Assembly: GCF_030362855.1 (NCBI RefSeq)
Contig: NZ_JAUCBP010000006.1
Coordinates: forward strand, 158,892-222,891
Direction: 5' to 3'
DNA length: 64,000 nucleotides
From: Neoalteromonas arenosi
GTDB taxonomy: Bacteria > Pseudomonadota > Gammaproteobacteria > Enterobacterales > Alteromonadaceae
Positions 18,915 to 27,907 of the stretch are shown piece by piece (within the stretch, counting starts at the first letter, position 1; every line of letters starts with the position of its first letter). The notes beneath the pieces are model-generated. The model did not search any database. It was given only the letters and a program-made list of their open reading frames with translations, and was not told where the DNA came from. A program made the translations under genes and the position numbers.

Positions 18915-21044
18915 TCACGAGCCCATGCGTGTGTCGTAACTGATGTTTAATTGTGGAGACTCATTCTGACCGGGGATTTCAAAACGGCGAGGTAAATTAG
19001 CCAGTTCCTCCAACGGCAATGGCCGGCTAAAATAGAAGCCTTGCATATGGTCGCACCCTTGTGATGCCAAATAGGCAATTTGGCCTTCTTGTTCGATACC
19101 TTCTGCGCATATTGTTAGGTTTAATCGTTTGGCCAAATCAATTATGGTGCCAGTAACCATTCGGCTCCGCTCAGAGGTATCTAATTCGCGAATGAACTGG
19201 CGGTCTATCTTGAGTGTATCGATACTAATTTGTGTGAGGTAGCCCAACGATGAATAACCGGTGCCAAAATCATCTAGCGAAATCGCACACCCCATATTAC
19301 TCACTCGACGGAAGAATTTATCGCTGGCCGCAAAGCTTTCCAAGTAGGCCGACTCTGTTACTTCTAATTCAAAAAAGCGCGGATCCACGTTATGGCGGTC
19401 GAAGGTATTGGTAATAAAATCAAATAACGCTGGATTGCGCAGGTCAAACGCCGACAAATTTACCGAAACCCGAAAACGCTGTGGGAATATTGCTTTGATT
19501 TTGTCTAAGTCGCGACACGCTTGCTCTAATACCCAAGATGTTATTGCTGGTATCTTACCGCCTTGTTCGGCTATCGGGATAAATTCTGCCGGTGATACCA
19601 TACCGAGGATAGGGTGAGCCCAACGCAGTAAGGTTTCAAACCCCACTATCTCACCATTTTGATTCACTTTAGGTTGGTAATGCACCCGATATTCATTATT
19701 GCTGATTGCTGAATTGATGCTGTTTGCGATCATGAGTTTGCGTTTGTGGTCTTCAATCATCGAACTATCGAAGATAGTGTAAGTCCCCTTACCGGCCTCC
19801 TTAGAGCGGTACATCGCAATATCAGCATTACCCACCAATTCATTTAGCTCAAAATTGGCATCCGTTGCGCGCGATACGCCGATACTTACACCAACAAACA
19901 AATCGAGACCGTTGTAACAAAACGGCTCTTGAAAGGCATCGATTAGGCGATTCGCCATTCGATGTATATTGGTTTCTGTGGTTTCACGCGCGGGAATGAC
20001 CAAAAACTCATCCCCCCCTAAACGCGCGACTAAATCCCCGTCACGCATCAGCGAGCTCACGCGACCGGCAACATCAATAAGTACCTTGTCACCTGTTTCA
20101 TGGCCTAACGAATCATTGATGCTTTTAAATCCATCAAGATCGAAAAACATAAGCACCAAATCTTCCTCTGCGCGCAATGCTCGCGCTAATTCCAACTTGA
20201 GAGTATCCATTACAAACTGACGGTTAGGCAAACCAGTCAAACTGTCATAATTAGCTAATCGAGTCATGGTACGCTGCTGATCAATGAGCTGGGCCGTCTG
20301 TTCGCGGTTAATTCTTAACTCACTTTCAATGGTCGCAATCATGCCGTTTATATTTTTGCCTAATCGCGATACTTCGTTGTTACCTTGCACCTCAAAGCGT
20401 TGCCCGTAATCTTTCGTGAATTGCAATTTTTGCGTAAAGTCGGACAACATGACTAATGGGCGCATGCGGTTACGCAATGACCACGAATACAAGATTGCTA
20501 AACAGACAAAGACAATAACAACGAATGGCAATGTAGCCAGTACTAACTGTTGCTTGCTCGTCGACAAGGTTGTTTCGATATCGTAGATAACCACAAGATA
20601 CCCCTGCGGATACTTACTTTCACCGATGCGGTTTACGCTGTATAAGTAATCGCCACTGCGGTACGTGCCCAGCGCTGGTTCGACAATAGCATTGGATAAT
20701 TTATCCACAGTGTCTAGCCGGTCCCTCCCCGCTTGGCCAATATATTGTTGAATGATTTGTAAATCACGATCATAAACGTTGGCAAAAACGATATCTGGGT
20801 AGGAATCGAATCGCAGGAGTGTTGCCGTCAATGAAACAATATCCAAATCGGCGCCTACCACTAACAACAAGTCATTACTGATATTGGTCGTCAATGATTG
20901 AAGATTGGCCGTTGTGGTTTTGAGATACAACGTCTCATGTTCGTTGACAGTCAGTGCCATTATTGCTGCAGACAAAGCTAGCGTAAAGCTCAGTGCAGAA
21001 AACAATAAAGTTGCTTTAATACTGGAAAATAGGCGGTCGAACAT
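18915..21044 (-). CDS. Membrane GGDEF-EAL c-di-GMP turnover protein
   Basis: The 709 residues run as follows: membrane helix (about 11-32), periplasmic sensor of about 120 residues resembling CHASE8, second helix (about 165-185), HAMP (about 188-240), GGDEF (about 255-420) and EAL (about 435-690). The cyclase motif RLGGDEF is intact. The phosphodiesterase keeps DDFGTGYSSL, the EVTES Glu, LKIDRQFI and AEGIEQEGQ, but the name motif reads ETL instead of EAL (GFETLLRW); the metal-binding Glu is kept. It may therefore make, break or switch between the two. It lies 4 bp after the TerB-like gene and is surely cotranscribed with it. Confidence 0.93.
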   Translation of the reverse strand: MFDRLFSSIKATLLFSALSFTLALSAAIMALTVNEHETLYLKTTTANLQSLTTNISNDLLLVVGADLDIVSLTATLLRFDSYPDIVFANVYDRDLQIIQQYIGQAGRDRLDTVDKLSNAIVEPALGTYRSGDYLYSVNRIGESKYPQGYLVVIYDIETTLSTSKQQLVLATLPFVVIVFVCLAILYSWSLRNRMRPLVMLSDFTQKLQFTKDYGQRFEVQGNNEVSRLGKNINGMIATIESELRINREQTAQLIDQQRTMTRLANYDSLTGLPNRQFVMDTLKLELARALRAEEDLVLMFFDLDGFKSINDSLGHETGDKVLIDVAGRVSSLMRDGDLVARLGGDEFLVIPARETTETNIHRMANRLIDAFQEPFCYNGLDLFVGVSIGVSRATDANFELNELVGNADIAMYRSKEAGKGTYTIFDSSMIEDHKRKLMIANSINSAISNNEYRVHYQPKVNQNGEIVGFETLLRWAHPILGMVSPAEFIPIAEQGGKIPAITSWVLEQACRDLDKIKAIFPQRFRVSVNLSAFDLRNPALFDFITNTFDRHNVDPRFFELEVTESAYLESFAASDKFFRRVSNMGCAISLDDFGTGYSSLGYLTQISIDTLKIDRQFIRELDTSERSRMVTGTIIDLAKRLNLTICAEGIEQEGQIAYLASQGCDHMQGFYFSRPLPLEELANLPRRFEIPGQNESPQLNISYDTRMGS

Positions 21045-21048
21045 GCGG

Positions 21049-21486
21049 CTATTGTTTCACTTTCAACTTTGCTTGCATATATAAACTGTGAGGTACATGC
21101 ATCAAATCAGCGATACGTCGAATCACGTGTTCTTCGTGCATATCGAGCTCGTTATCGGCGTAGGCAACAGTCCATAAGTGTTGAATAAACGCAGCTCGCT
21201 GCGGCAGGTCATAATGTTGGTTTAGAATACGCGTAAATTGAACTAAATCCACTGCATTTTCAGCATGCTCCTCAGCATCGCTCAGTAATGCCTTAAGTTC
21301 GGGACCGCTTAAGTTAAACTCGCGGGTTACAATTTGACTAACCTGTTCTCGCTCCGCCGCGGCAAACTCTCGGTCAGCCCTTACGACCTCAAACAACAAT
21401 GCTGCACTAGCGAGTTCTAGTGTGTGTTGGTCATTTGGTTGATCGGCCACTTGGCGTTCGAAGAGCGCGAGAAAAGACTTAATCAT
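21049..21486 (-). CDS. TerB-family (TerB-like) helical protein
   Basis: The 145-residue all-helical protein matches the TerB/DjlA N-terminal domain family: LELASAALLFEVVRADREFAAAEREQV, then a second half with YADNELDMHEEHVIRRIADLM, whose acidic D.E pairs can bind metal. This is the stand-alone type found in many proteobacteria, not the ter operon TerB, so tellurite resistance should not be inferred. Upstream partner of the GGDEF-EAL gene (4-bp gap), suggesting a role in the same envelope signal. Confidence 0.83.
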   Translation of the reverse strand: MIKSFLALFERQVADQPNDQHTLELASAALLFEVVRADREFAAAEREQVSQIVTREFNLSGPELKALLSDAEEHAENAVDLVQFTRILNQHYDLPQRAAFIQHLWTVAYADNELDMHEEHVIRRIADLMHVPHSLYMQAKLKVKQ

Positions 21487-21549
21487 TACTACTTCACCAT
21501 AGATAATCCTATCAGTTTATACTAGCCCAGACTCAACGTCTATGCAGGC

Positions 21550-22620
21550 CTATTGCGGAAACAGTATTAGATGATCCATGTCTAATCGAATGCCAAAGGA
21601 CTCCCCAACTTGATGATCGTGATGGCTCGGCGCTAGACATAACAGCGGGTGACACTGATCATCATCTGACTCTGATATCGTTAAGTAGTACAAAATACTC
21701 GCTCCGCGAAAATGGCGATTAACGACGATCGCTTTGAAACGACTCGAATCATCGTGGACAATATCGTCAGGTCGCACCAATAGTTGCAATGTCTGTCCTT
21801 TTGCTGCTTGCGCTCCATCACAGTAAGTCGCATGTTCGGCATCAAAATCGCCAATGACTGTTTCAAGGCGACCACTTGCATTCAACTTAGCTTCCAACAT
21901 CACGCCTTCACCTATAAAACCAGCGACAAATGTTGTTTGCGGTTGATGATACAGCTCATAAGGAGTGCCTACTTGTTGCATTTTAGCATCTTGAAGGACA
22001 GCGACTTGATCGGCCATAGCAAATGCTTCGTGTTGATCATGAGTAACCATAATCGCCGTCGCCCCTGCCGCTTTGAGCATACCGCGAACATCTTGAGCCA
22101 GCTGTTCGCGTAAGGCAGAGTCCAGATTAGAAAAAGGCTCGTCTAGCAGCACCAATTTAGGCTTGGGCGCTAGTGCTCGCGCTAGAGCCACTCGCTGCTG
22201 TTGCCCTCCTGAAAGTGCATGAGGGTATACATCTTTATAGGTAGAGAGCTCGACCAATGCTAATAGCTCATCGACTCGAGCCGCAGATTCAGAATGATTC
22301 ATTGCTCGTAAACCAAATGCGATATTTTCGGCCACCGTCATGTGTGGGAAAAGCGCAAAATCCTGAAATACCATACCAATGTTACGTTGGTTAGGAGGTA
22401 GCATTGCATTCGACGAAGATACAACTTTACCATCTAATTCAATCTCACCTGCAAGGGGCTGAATGAATCCAGCAATAGCTCTGAGTAAGGTTGTTTTTCC
22501 GCAACCAGATGGGCCTAAAATACAGCCGATCTGCCCAGGTTCAAGATGAAAAGTGACGTTCTGCAACACCTTGTCATTTCGCGTTGCATAACTAATGGCT
22601 AAATCCCTGACTGTTAACAT
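21550..22620 (-). CDS. fbpC: Iron(III) ABC transporter ATP-binding protein
   Basis: The 356-residue ATPase energises ferric-ion import. Walker A is GPSGCGKTTLLRA, the signature is LSGGQQQRVALARAL, and Walker B is LVLLDEPFSNLD followed by the H-loop MVTHDQHEAFAMAD. The C-terminal regulatory/TOBE portion (about 240-356) is of FbpC type. Start overlaps the permease stop by 1 bp. Confidence 0.93.
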   Translation of the reverse strand: MLTVRDLAISYATRNDKVLQNVTFHLEPGQIGCILGPSGCGKTTLLRAIAGFIQPLAGEIELDGKVVSSSNAMLPPNQRNIGMVFQDFALFPHMTVAENIAFGLRAMNHSESAARVDELLALVELSTYKDVYPHALSGGQQQRVALARALAPKPKLVLLDEPFSNLDSALREQLAQDVRGMLKAAGATAIMVTHDQHEAFAMADQVAVLQDAKMQQVGTPYELYHQPQTTFVAGFIGEGVMLEAKLNASGRLETVIGDFDAEHATYCDGAQAAKGQTLQLLVRPDDIVHDDSSRFKAIVVNRHFRGASILYYLTISESDDDQCHPLLCLAPSHHDHQVGESFGIRLDMDHLILFPQ

Positions 22621-24263
22621 CAGCCCTCACTCGTATTATCAATGGTTTTAGTGATCAAGAAAATTGGCACGAGGCTCACGGCGACTATGGTCAATGCTGG
22701 CATTGCAGCCTCAAACAAGCGCTCATCTGAGGCCATTTCATAGGCCCTTACTGCCAATGTATTAAAGTTAAATGGCCTGAGAACAAGCGTAGCCGGAAGC
22801 TCCTTGAGCACATCGACAAATACCAACAATCCAGCGCTAAACAATGAGGCGCGTAATAAGGGTAAATGAATGCGCGATAATACCTCTGACCGCGTGGCTC
22901 CCATCGTCAGTGCCGCCTCATCCAGAGAGGGCTTAATGCGTAGTATACCTGCTTCAGTATTTTGTAGTGCGACACTCATAAACCGAACACAGTAACAGAA
23001 AACCAAAGCGAACACTGTTCCAGACAGTATAAGCCCTGCATATCGACCGGTTACTGCGTGTAATAGGTTGTTAATGTTGCCATCTAACCAACCGAGCACC
23101 ATTAAAGCGCCAACCGCAATGACCATACCCGGCAGAGCATACCCTAAGCTCAATAGGCGAATTTGCCAGCGACTGAGGGCCGAACCTGACCAGCGATTTT
23201 GATAGGTATATAAAGCAGCTATGAGTACTACGATAAAAGCAGTAACCAATGCCAAGCCAAACGTCGCGCTGACCAATTGCCAGTAATCGCTCCAAACTAT
23301 ATGTTCGAATGTCATTGATGCCCAAACCAACAATTGCACAGAGGGGATGACAAAACCCAACAAAAAAGGCAAAAAACAACAAGCACAGACAACCGAATTA
23401 CGCCAACCAGATAAAACGATTAGCGGTGAAGATCTTACTGAGGTTTGTTGAAAATATTTGATCCGGCGCCGACTATGCTGCTCGAATACCAACACAAGTA
23501 ATACAAATAAACTTAGAATCCCCGCCAGCTGAATGGCTGTTGTTCTAGAGCCCATGGCATACCAAGAGCGAAAAATCCCCGTGGTAAACGTATTGATACC
23601 AAAAAACTGAACAGTACCATAATCGGCTAACGCTTCCATCATAGCGAGTGCGGCACCGGTAAATAGCGCAGGCCTGGCTAGCGGGATGCTGACCCGAATA
23701 AAGTACTGAGCACTACTATAACCGTGGATTTTTGCCACTTCGCGCATGCTCGCGCTTTGCTCACTGAAGGCAGTACGCGCCAATATATAAACGTAAGGGT
23801 ACAAGACTAACGACATCAGAATGATCGCCGAAGGCAATGAACGAACTTGTGGGAACCAATAGTCGCCGACTCTCCACTCAAATGTTTCTCGTAACACCTG
23901 TTGCAACGGACCTGACACATCCAATAGGCCTGTGTAACTATACGCAATAATATACGCGGGCATAGCCAGTGGCAGCAGTAAAGCCACACGTAAAACGCGC
24001 CTCCCCGTGAAACTGTAATGACTCATTAACCAAGCTGTCAAAGTCCCTAACAGTAAAGTACCAACGGCTACGCCCAAGGCTAAAATAGTACTATTAATGA
24101 CATAGCTTGCTAAAACCGTATCGATCAGATGTTGCCAAATAGACACATCAGGAATCGCAAAATGCGCGATCACAACAGCAAGCGGCGCTAACAGCGCCGC
24201 CGTAAGTAAGACTGGTATATTGGGTCTTATTTTTGTCGCGAGAATCGACTTAATCACTGACAA
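22620..24263 (-). CDS. fbpB: Iron(III) ABC transporter permease (fused two-half type)
   Basis: This 547-residue inner-membrane protein has about 12 helices in two homologous halves, each with the EAA loop that contacts the ATPase (MREVAKIHGYSSAQYFIRVSIP in the first; LDEAALTMGATRSEVLSRIHLP in the second). This is the FbpB/SfuB architecture. Gap of 6 bp to fbpA. Confidence 0.93.
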   Translation of the reverse strand: MSVIKSILATKIRPNIPVLLTAALLAPLAVVIAHFAIPDVSIWQHLIDTVLASYVINSTILALGVAVGTLLLGTLTAWLMSHYSFTGRRVLRVALLLPLAMPAYIIAYSYTGLLDVSGPLQQVLRETFEWRVGDYWFPQVRSLPSAIILMSLVLYPYVYILARTAFSEQSASMREVAKIHGYSSAQYFIRVSIPLARPALFTGAALAMMEALADYGTVQFFGINTFTTGIFRSWYAMGSRTTAIQLAGILSLFVLLVLVFEQHSRRRIKYFQQTSVRSSPLIVLSGWRNSVVCACCFLPFLLGFVIPSVQLLVWASMTFEHIVWSDYWQLVSATFGLALVTAFIVVLIAALYTYQNRWSGSALSRWQIRLLSLGYALPGMVIAVGALMVLGWLDGNINNLLHAVTGRYAGLILSGTVFALVFCYCVRFMSVALQNTEAGILRIKPSLDEAALTMGATRSEVLSRIHLPLLRASLFSAGLLVFVDVLKELPATLVLRPFNFNTLAVRAYEMASDERLFEAAMPALTIVAVSLVPIFLITKTIDNTSEG

Positions 24264-24269
24264 AGCATT

Positions 24270-25313
24270 CTATTGCCAACCGGCTCTGTCCATGAGTTGC
24301 AGAGCCGCAGCATTACCTGCACCTACCTTATCCAAGTCGACACTGAGCGCTTTAAATTGTCCCATGTCTTGCATCAGTGGGCTCCATTCAACACCTTCCA
24401 AAACGGGATATTCATGGTTCTCTTGGGCATACCATTGCTGGCTTTCAGCTTCCAACATAAAGGCGATTAACTGGTTAGCCGCCTCAGCATTAGGCGCGTA
24501 TTTAGCAACTGCGATCCCAGAAATATTTACATGAGTGCCAAAACTATTCTGATCCGTCCACAAAACATCAACAGCCTGCGCTTGTTGACGTTGCTCTGGA
24601 TCATCTGAAGCTAGCATTCCGGCAAGATAATACGTATTTGCCACTGCAATATCACATTCGCCGGCAGCTACGCCTTTAATTTGGTCGCGATCACCACCGA
24701 CAGGAGGTCTGGCCATGTTGGCTACAATGCCTTTCGCCCATTCTTCCACCTGCTCTTCACCCAATTCCAGAGTTAACGCAGCAATCATCGATTGATTGTA
24801 GATATTACTTGATGAGCGTATACAGATACGCCCTTGCCATTCGGGTTTAGTTAAATCCAGCATACTCGTGATTTGGCTCGGATCTACTCGGTCAGGCGCA
24901 TACATCACTGGTCGTGCCCGCATAGTTAGCGCAGCCCAATGCTGCTGTTCATCACGTAAGTAATCCGGTAGCAATTGCGCCAGATTTTCTACCTGGATTG
25001 GTTGGGTTAAGTCAGCGGTTTTTGCCCGTACTAAGCGACCTGCATCGGTCGTTATTAAAATATCTGCTGGGCTGAATTGCCCTTCTGTTTGCATTCGCGT
25101 AATGAGTGCATCGGCGCTTCCCGTAACTAAATTGACGGTAACGCCCGTCGCCGCTGAAAACTTATCAAGTAAAGGCTTAATTAACGCCTCTTTTCTCGCC
25201 GAATAAACGTTTAACTCGCTCGACTCTGTCTCAGATGGTTGACCAATCAAAAACCAACCTACAATGCCTACTAAGACGATAAACGCAATGACAATTTTCA
25301 ACGGTGACTTCAC
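24270..25313 (-). CDS. fbpA: Periplasmic iron(III)-binding protein
   Basis: The 347-residue substrate-binding protein is preceded by an uncleaved-looking or late-cleaved signal (about 1-25). The mature part begins LNVYSARKE, as in FbpA/FutA, and carries the two adjacent tyrosines of the ferric-ion site (ANTYYLAGML). GTG start with AGGAG 7 nt upstream. First gene of fbpABC and directly below a Fur box (25342-25360), so iron repression is expected. Confidence 0.93.
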   Translation of the reverse strand: MKSPLKIVIAFIVLVGIVGWFLIGQPSETESSELNVYSARKEALIKPLLDKFSAATGVTVNLVTGSADALITRMQTEGQFSPADILITTDAGRLVRAKTADLTQPIQVENLAQLLPDYLRDEQQHWAALTMRARPVMYAPDRVDPSQITSMLDLTKPEWQGRICIRSSSNIYNQSMIAALTLELGEEQVEEWAKGIVANMARPPVGGDRDQIKGVAAGECDIAVANTYYLAGMLASDDPEQRQQAQAVDVLWTDQNSFGTHVNISGIAVAKYAPNAEAANQLIAFMLEAESQQWYAQENHEYPVLEGVEWSPLMQDMGQFKALSVDLDKVGAGNAAALQLMDRAGWQ

Positions 25314-25341
25314 AAATAGCTCCTGTAAACTTGACGTTGTT

Positions 25342-25360
25342 GATAATAATTCTCAATAAC
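25342..25360 (-). promoter_or_regulatory. Fur box upstream of fbpABC
   Basis: GATAATAATTCTCAATAAC agrees with the 19-bp Fur consensus GATAATGATAATCATTATC at 14 of 19 positions. It lies 29 bp before the fbpA start codon, a position that would block the promoter. Confidence 0.75.
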
Positions 25361-25416
25361 GTCTTACACAAGCGGATTATTTGAATTAGCTGATATAATT
25401 GCGTTAAAGCTACTTT

Positions 25417-27060
25417 TTACAGCGCTAAAGTGACTTTTGCAGTGGTGCCTTTGTTGAAAAATTCTACAGTCTCACAAAGTGTATTAAGCATCGCAATACC
25501 ACGCCCAAAACTTTGCTCTGGATCAGGCTCTGGCATATTGTCGATATCAAATCCCTTGCCGCTATCAGTTACTAACAACTGCAATCGCCGTTGACTGGGG
25601 TCAAAGCTTGCTTCGAGTTTAACAAAACCTTCAGTAAGCTGTTCTAATCGCTCAGAGCGCAAAGTGTAGTATTCGATAAAACCTTCACTGGTGCGCTTCA
25701 TGCTGGAAGAAATACCCAAGACGCCATGCTCTAGTGCGTTGCTGTATAACTCAGTTAGGATCGTGAATAAATCCGAGCGAATCCACGACAGACCCAATTG
25801 ACTGCAAATCAGATCGATAAAATGTTGAATAGATTCACCGGATCTCAGCAATGTGGGCCCTAAATCGACGTTGACGCGAAATGGTAATGGTGTAACTACA
25901 TTGTCTTTACGCAATGACGATAAATCCTGACACTGGTAAAGTGTCAGTGTGACATCATCATGAGCCTCAGTTTCCCCCATGAAATCGCGCATGTGCGCCG
26001 TCAAGTCTTCAACTGAAATATGTGGGTTACCGATAAATAGCTTTTCAAGCCCTACCTCACCAAACATTTCACCGCTTTCGTTGGTCAACTCAATCAAGCC
26101 ATCTGTATACGCCAGTATCCTTGAGCCCGGCGCAGCTTCAAATACCTCATCGTCATCTTCGAACTCGTGATTATCAAGGATGCCTAATGCCATGTGTTGA
26201 GAGGAAAACCGCTTTTCCAATTGACCATCAGGCCCCTGTAGCAAGAGGTCTGGCATTCCGCCATTCCAAACACTAAAGCGCCGACCATTTTCATTCACTT
26301 CAACAATAGCTGCGGCGAAAAACATGTGAATTGGTAATAAGTTTTCAAGAGTTCGATTCAGTGTCGAAGCGATTTCTGACACTGATAACCCTTTTGATGC
26401 CATGGCTTGAAACGCCCGGGTGACCGGCAGTGCACCGATTGCTGATGCTAATCCGTGACCGGTAAAATCACCGATTAAAAAGTAAAGTCCACCATTTGGG
26501 CTCGATTCACATAAAAATACATCACCACTAAACTCAGTGGCAGGGATATTGCGGTAATCAAAAAAGGGCGTCACCGCAGGGTTGTTTATGATTGCTTTGG
26601 AAAAAATATGCTCAATAATTTCGTGCTCGCGCTCAACCGTGTGACGAAAATATTTCAGCTCTTGGTTTTGAGCGTTGATGTTAGTGCTGAGTTCGCGGGT
26701 CCGTAAATGTGCTTTTACTTTCGCTAACACTACTGTTTTATCAAAGGGTTTGGAAACGAAGTCGTCGCCACCAACATCGAGACAACGAACAACTGTGTCT
26801 TTCTCATCTAACGAAGTAATGAAGATAATCGGCAAATAAACCACATCATTGGTCGACTTCAATCGCGTTGCCACTTCTAATCCGTCCATTCCCGGCATAA
26901 CGACATCGAGCAGTATTAAGTCGGGCTTAATTTTTTCAGCCAGTAGCAAAGCTTCATGACCGGATCGGGCTTCATAGATATCCAGATAGCCCTGCTCTTC
27001 CAGCATGTGTACTAATAAAAAACGATTGATAGACTCATCGTCTACGACCAATACCCGCAT
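25417..27060 (-). CDS. Response regulator with PP2C phosphatase and anti-sigma kinase domains (CrsR/HsbR type)
   Basis: The 547 residues form three modules. A receiver (1-120) has acceptor Asp in LILLDVVMPGMDG. A SpoIIE/PP2C phosphatase (about 160-375) has metal ligands in GDFTGHG, YTDGLIE and DDVTL. A HATPase like RsbW/SpoIIAB (about 405-545) has ELYSNALEHG, DSGKGFD and GRGIAMLNT. This order is that of HsbR of Pseudomonas and CrsR of Shewanella, which phosphorylate and dephosphorylate a STAS partner to free or trap sigma factors or anti-sigma proteins. The STAS gene is 2 bp upstream. Confidence 0.9.
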   Translation of the reverse strand: MRVLVVDDESINRFLLVHMLEEQGYLDIYEARSGHEALLLAEKIKPDLILLDVVMPGMDGLEVATRLKSTNDVVYLPIIFITSLDEKDTVVRCLDVGGDDFVSKPFDKTVVLAKVKAHLRTRELSTNINAQNQELKYFRHTVEREHEIIEHIFSKAIINNPAVTPFFDYRNIPATEFSGDVFLCESSPNGGLYFLIGDFTGHGLASAIGALPVTRAFQAMASKGLSVSEIASTLNRTLENLLPIHMFFAAAIVEVNENGRRFSVWNGGMPDLLLQGPDGQLEKRFSSQHMALGILDNHEFEDDDEVFEAAPGSRILAYTDGLIELTNESGEMFGEVGLEKLFIGNPHISVEDLTAHMRDFMGETEAHDDVTLTLYQCQDLSSLRKDNVVTPLPFRVNVDLGPTLLRSGESIQHFIDLICSQLGLSWIRSDLFTILTELYSNALEHGVLGISSSMKRTSEGFIEYYTLRSERLEQLTEGFVKLEASFDPSQRRLQLLVTDSGKGFDIDNMPEPDPEQSFGRGIAMLNTLCETVEFFNKGTTAKVTLAL

Positions 27061-27062
27061 GG

Positions 27063-27368
27063 TTATTCGATTTCGAATTTCTTATCAAAGCGAGATATAG
27101 TCAATATTTTTAAGACTTGCGGGCGTGAATGGGTGATGCGATAGAGACTCACTTTACCTTTTAGTACTTTTTGCATATTGAGTAACATGCCCAAGGCCGA
27201 GCTATCCATGTACTCTGTTTCAGTTAAATCGACTTCAATGGTGTTGACTGAATCGGGAATCCCTGAGTAAGCAGCGCGAAAGTCCTGAACTTTGCCAAAA
27301 TCAAATTTATCGTCCATGCGGATAATAAGGGTTTTTTCATCTGCTGATAACTGCGCTTCCAAGGCCAT
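27063..27368 (-). CDS. STAS-domain anti-sigma factor antagonist (CrsA/HsbA type)
   Basis: The 101-residue single STAS domain has the switch motif EYMDSSALGMLL, in which Ser56 or Ser57 would be phosphorylated by the HATPase module of the neighbour and dephosphorylated by its PP2C module. Length and motif match SpoIIAA/RsbV and HsbA/CrsA. It is the first gene of the two-gene unit (2-bp gap). Confidence 0.92.
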   Translation of the reverse strand: MALEAQLSADEKTLIIRMDDKFDFGKVQDFRAAYSGIPDSVNTIEVDLTETEYMDSSALGMLLNMQKVLKGKVSLYRITHSRPQVLKILTISRFDKKFEIE

Positions 27369-27493
27369 AATTACACGTACTCGTTGTTAAAGTTAGACAA
27401 TTAAGATGTAATAGTAGTGTAGCACTGCTTTTCATGCTTTGTGCTAATTAAATCATTGAAAAATATCAAGTCTAGACTAAGGGAAACATCGTT

Positions 27494-27814
27494 ATGTCTG
27501 ACAATCGACTGGTGTATTCAACCGAGCAAGGGCGAATAAAACCTCAAGCCAATGCCGTCGCAACTGCAAAGGGAGATGGTATTGTTCGGATCCACCGAGA
27601 GACAAAAGGACGCAAAGGCAAAGGTGCCTCAATCATTCGCGGTTTACCATTGACTGAAACAGAACTTAAAGCGCTATGCAAAGAGCTTAAGAAAAAGTGT
27701 GCATGTGGCGGTTCCGTGAAAGACGCAAGTATCGAAATTCAAGGCGATGTCCGAGACAAATTAAAAGCTCTGTTAGAGCAGAAAGGCTATCAAGTGAAAC
27801 TTGCCGGTGGTTAG
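27494..27814 (+). CDS. yciH: SUI1/eIF1-family translation factor YciH
   Basis: The 106-residue protein has the eIF1 fold. It contains a basic loop (RIHRETKGRKGKGASIIRG), the LCKELKKKCACGGSVKD strand-turn and the closing GYQVKLAGG. Bacterial YciH can influence start-site selection by the ribosome, but its in vivo role is unsettled. It is divergent from the STAS gene, sharing the 125-bp region 27369-27493, where I see no clear promoter. Confidence 0.93.
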   Translation: MSDNRLVYSTEQGRIKPQANAVATAKGDGIVRIHRETKGRKGKGASIIRGLPLTETELKALCKELKKKCACGGSVKDASIEIQGDVRDKLKALLEQKGYQVKLAGG

Positions 27815-27907
27815 CAACTAAAAGCCGTTGTTAGAGACTGTCACAATGAACTACACTTACAAGCAATAATTAACGCCGAGTAGTACTCGCCAGTATTTTG
27901 AGCATTT

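Noticed and set aside
21049-21486. Tellurite-resistance role for the TerB-like protein.
   Set aside because: No other ter genes are present, and stand-alone TerB-like proteins are not known to give resistance.
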